Source: JBCCXZ01 sp965228005 (GTDB lineage: Bacteria; Planctomycetota; Planctomycetia; Pirellulales; Lacipirellulaceae). From it: DNA of 64,000 bases. How positions within the stretch are numbered: the first letter of the stretch is position 1; each line of letters opens with the position of its first letter. Location of the stretch: positions 868,001-932,000 of the forward strand of contig CBDDGV010000001.1 in assembly GCA_965228005.1 (NCBI GenBank), given 5' to 3'. Shown here one piece after another: positions 63,401 through 64,000 of this stretch. Below the pieces are notes generated by a model. That model searched no databases, was not told where the DNA came from, and saw only the letters and a list, made by a program, of their open reading frames with translations. Both the position numbers and the translations under genes were made by a program.

Positions 63401-64000
63401 GCGCCGAGGACGCCGGAGCTATCGACGACACGAATGCCGCGGCCGGCCGCGCCCGTCACAATCACCGAGTTGTCGATGATGTTGGTGCCGGTGACCTGGT
63501 CGAGGTCGATCGCCGCCGCAGCCGCATCGGTCTGGTTCATCAACGCGAGGTTCGAGGCGACGATGCCGGTTTGCATAGATGCCACTATGGCTCGGGCTCC
63601 GCCGTCGACGTCGAAGTTGTTGAGCTCGTTGTCGTCGGCCATGACGAACACATCGCCGGCGATGCCGGAGATCATCGGCCGCGCTAGCGACGAGGCGCCC
63701 GCCGCGGTTTCGGGCAGGTCGAGCAGACCCAGCTCGGTGGTGTTCACGGTGTGCACCACCGGCGTCATGTCTGCGTCGAGCCCTTCGCCGAGCAGCCGCT
63801 GGCCATTCTGGAAGGTGAAGGTCCCGGTCAGCAAGCCGGCCCCGCCGGAGCCGCCGTGCACGAGGATGATGTCGTCCTCAGAACTTCCGGCTCCCAGGGC
63901 CTGGTCAAGCGACAGGTAGGGGTTCTCGAACGAGCCGTCGCCCACCGCCGAGCCGTCGTTGGTGTCGACGTGGATAAAGGCGAGCTCTTCCCCGCTTGTG
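60490..64000 (-). CDS. Giant beta-helix repeat surface protein, partial (N-terminus outside window)
   Basis: About 1170 residues are visible, the 5' end being beyond base 64000. The visible start (FIHVDTNDGSAVGDGSFENP) is the DUF1565/pectate-lyase-type entry of a right-handed parallel beta-helix. It is followed by more than 20 short repeats with the pattern NNTGGTITFSG or NTGNGRAVFIDG. The protein is extremely Thr/Asn/Gly/Asp-rich and has no Cys. It ends DDINPPVAPVTP with no C-terminal barrel or PEP-CTERM tag, so export or anchoring signals must lie in the missing N-terminal part, as in inverse autotransporter-like proteins. Role in adhesion is inferred. Confidence 0.85.
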   Translation of the reverse strand, partial: TSGEELAFIHVDTNDGSAVGDGSFENPYLSLDQALGAGSSEDDIILVHGGSGGAGLLTGTFTFQNGQRLLGEGLDADMTPVVHTVNTTELGLLDLPETAAGASSLARPMISGIAGDVFVMADDNELNNFDVDGGARAIVASMQTGIVASNLALMNQTDAAAAAIDLDQVTGTNIIDNSVIVTGAAGRGIRVVDSSGVLGANATVEDTGNLAVEISGWGGGAATFGQIGTETTANTGGVVVENNTGGTITFSSLANIDTIGTPGVNAARIENNTGATITFEDLRATDLDDDTVFIRGGGIVNLNNSGGMSTIESTGTGDAVRVEGVGAGAAEDPSVTVASDITNTAAGRAVSVDGLESGTGATFSGAITDTSTNGSGILVQNNTTGTIAFTGTTTLDTGNNTAVDLINNDGATINFSDLIATAANADTVSVVGGGNVNINDVNDTSVVTNTGNGRAVFIDGDSATAIAADIAANGTGLAVQVEDRTANDVTFTGTVGDGGTEDGGVLIQNVTGGTVGFSEVLTVNESNRTGVQITGTNTGGTFTFNGLDITTTGQSGFSATGGGTLAASNAVNPNTVNVTGAAGTTGVEINGMTIDAAGVSFDTVNVTGGDNGVVLTDNDAGAIVIGSDTTTPGNISNTTMNAIAVDGGTSVVTVNTTANVAAGRVLDIQNRTGGTTTIAGDLTTTGGTGVSIANNTGGSIALSGDLTLETGANDAVTIAGNDGAAVSLTGTTIDLQGTTGNGINVSGTNTAVTINADVQGGAATAGSASVRVGGDTVTTINGNITNTAGATVLAIDGLSDGQVNATGDLTRTGDGSTGVELVNNTGGTAILSGDITLSTETGTGIEVSGNSTAFSGNITGSASNNFEVTTTSGTGLLVSGGGNIDIVGNSTNANTINTTTGTGVRVEDAEDLSLNFTDINVSDSGTDAVDIVNTAGNTDASRVRFDQVNISGGRVGVNIMTAGSGELDVTLDDTTISGVADDGIRFATGANTNRVDFVITGSTVTAADNNALQATLGTNGADVRFQFQGNTFINDSTAATVDIQVTSASSLNALIGNTQVVDDMDPVSDPIAPIGFTGLSNSFTNDANDAVDVENAFNLELNNAGGLVNLDLRNNRATSDDFGYVLTETAGDFNLVDATDTINGVNNVGTVDDNGVIDDINPPVAPVTP

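Noticed and set aside
62882..63919. 345-codon + strand frame antisense to the beta-helix gene
   Set aside because: It is Ser/Pro/Val-rich and mirrors the repeats of the real gene; no signal or domain.

Overview
This is a high-GC chromosomal window that reads as a member of the Planctomycetota, probably Pirellulales/Lacipirellulaceae-like; that assignment is inference from gene content. The clues are a PEP-CTERM secreted protein, cysteine-rich secreted proteins of planctomycete type, long PDZ/HtrA proteins, a divergent type II secretion (T2SS) operon, short bacteroidete/planctomycete-type AMP nucleosidase, and a very long parallel beta-helix surface protein. Many starts are GTG or TTG, and Shine-Dalgarno sites are variable. 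No rRNA, tRNA, CRISPR, prophage, transposase or insertion sequence was found.

Layout. 1-8.8 kb: a partial MotA/TolQ/ExbB channel, a two-PDZ HtrA protease, small secreted and membrane proteins and a DUF6666-like cysteine-rich outer-surface protein. 9.6-16.6 kb: the PrkA kinase, YhbH (DUF444) and SpoVR stress block, with two unrecognised genes interleaved and HemQ behind it. 16.7-23.5 kb: a compact nucleoside/nucleobase salvage island, upp, a concentrative nucleoside transporter and hpt on the + strand, converging on deoC, two purine nucleoside phosphorylases, deoA and cdd on the - strand. 23.7-25.6 kb: a PEP-CTERM protein and AMP nucleosidase. 25.8-40.7 kb: a secreted coiled-coil protein, then gspE, gspF, gspG, three or four further pseudopilin genes, a PilM/PilN-like GspL, a GspM/GspC-like protein, an enlarged secretin and a lipoprotein. 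40.7-49 kb: BON protein, galM, greA, a zinc-ribbon coiled-coil protein, rpoD, dnaG and a membrane-anchored HtrA. 49-60.5 kb: aat, a sugar isomerase-like protein, two transsulfuration PLP enzymes, a glycine-zipper lipoprotein, cinA, nadE, rlmL and a DksA-type zinc-finger protein. 60.5-64 kb: the 3' part of a giant beta-helix protein that runs off the window.

Most unusual features. (1) Five intergenic gaps are filled by imperfect inverted repeats, each built from its own short-period purine-rich sequence (11.7, 28.4, 50.8, 52.2 and 57.7 kb). They share architecture rather than sequence. (2) The plant-type cystathionine gamma-synthase gene has a roughly 210-nt leader with a recognisable promoter, sequence landmarks like a SAM-II aptamer and a full intrinsic terminator before the start codon, so it looks like a SAM-responsive attenuator or a new riboswitch. 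(3) A hairpin-rich stretch ending in an orphan + strand terminator at 711-871, between two - strand genes, looks like a small RNA gene. (4) The secretin carries about eight N-domain-like repeats instead of the usual four or so. (5) The two tandem purine nucleoside phosphorylases differ at the purine-selecting Asn/Asp position.

All functions are assigned by reading the translated sequences. No database search was run, and residue positions are approximate.
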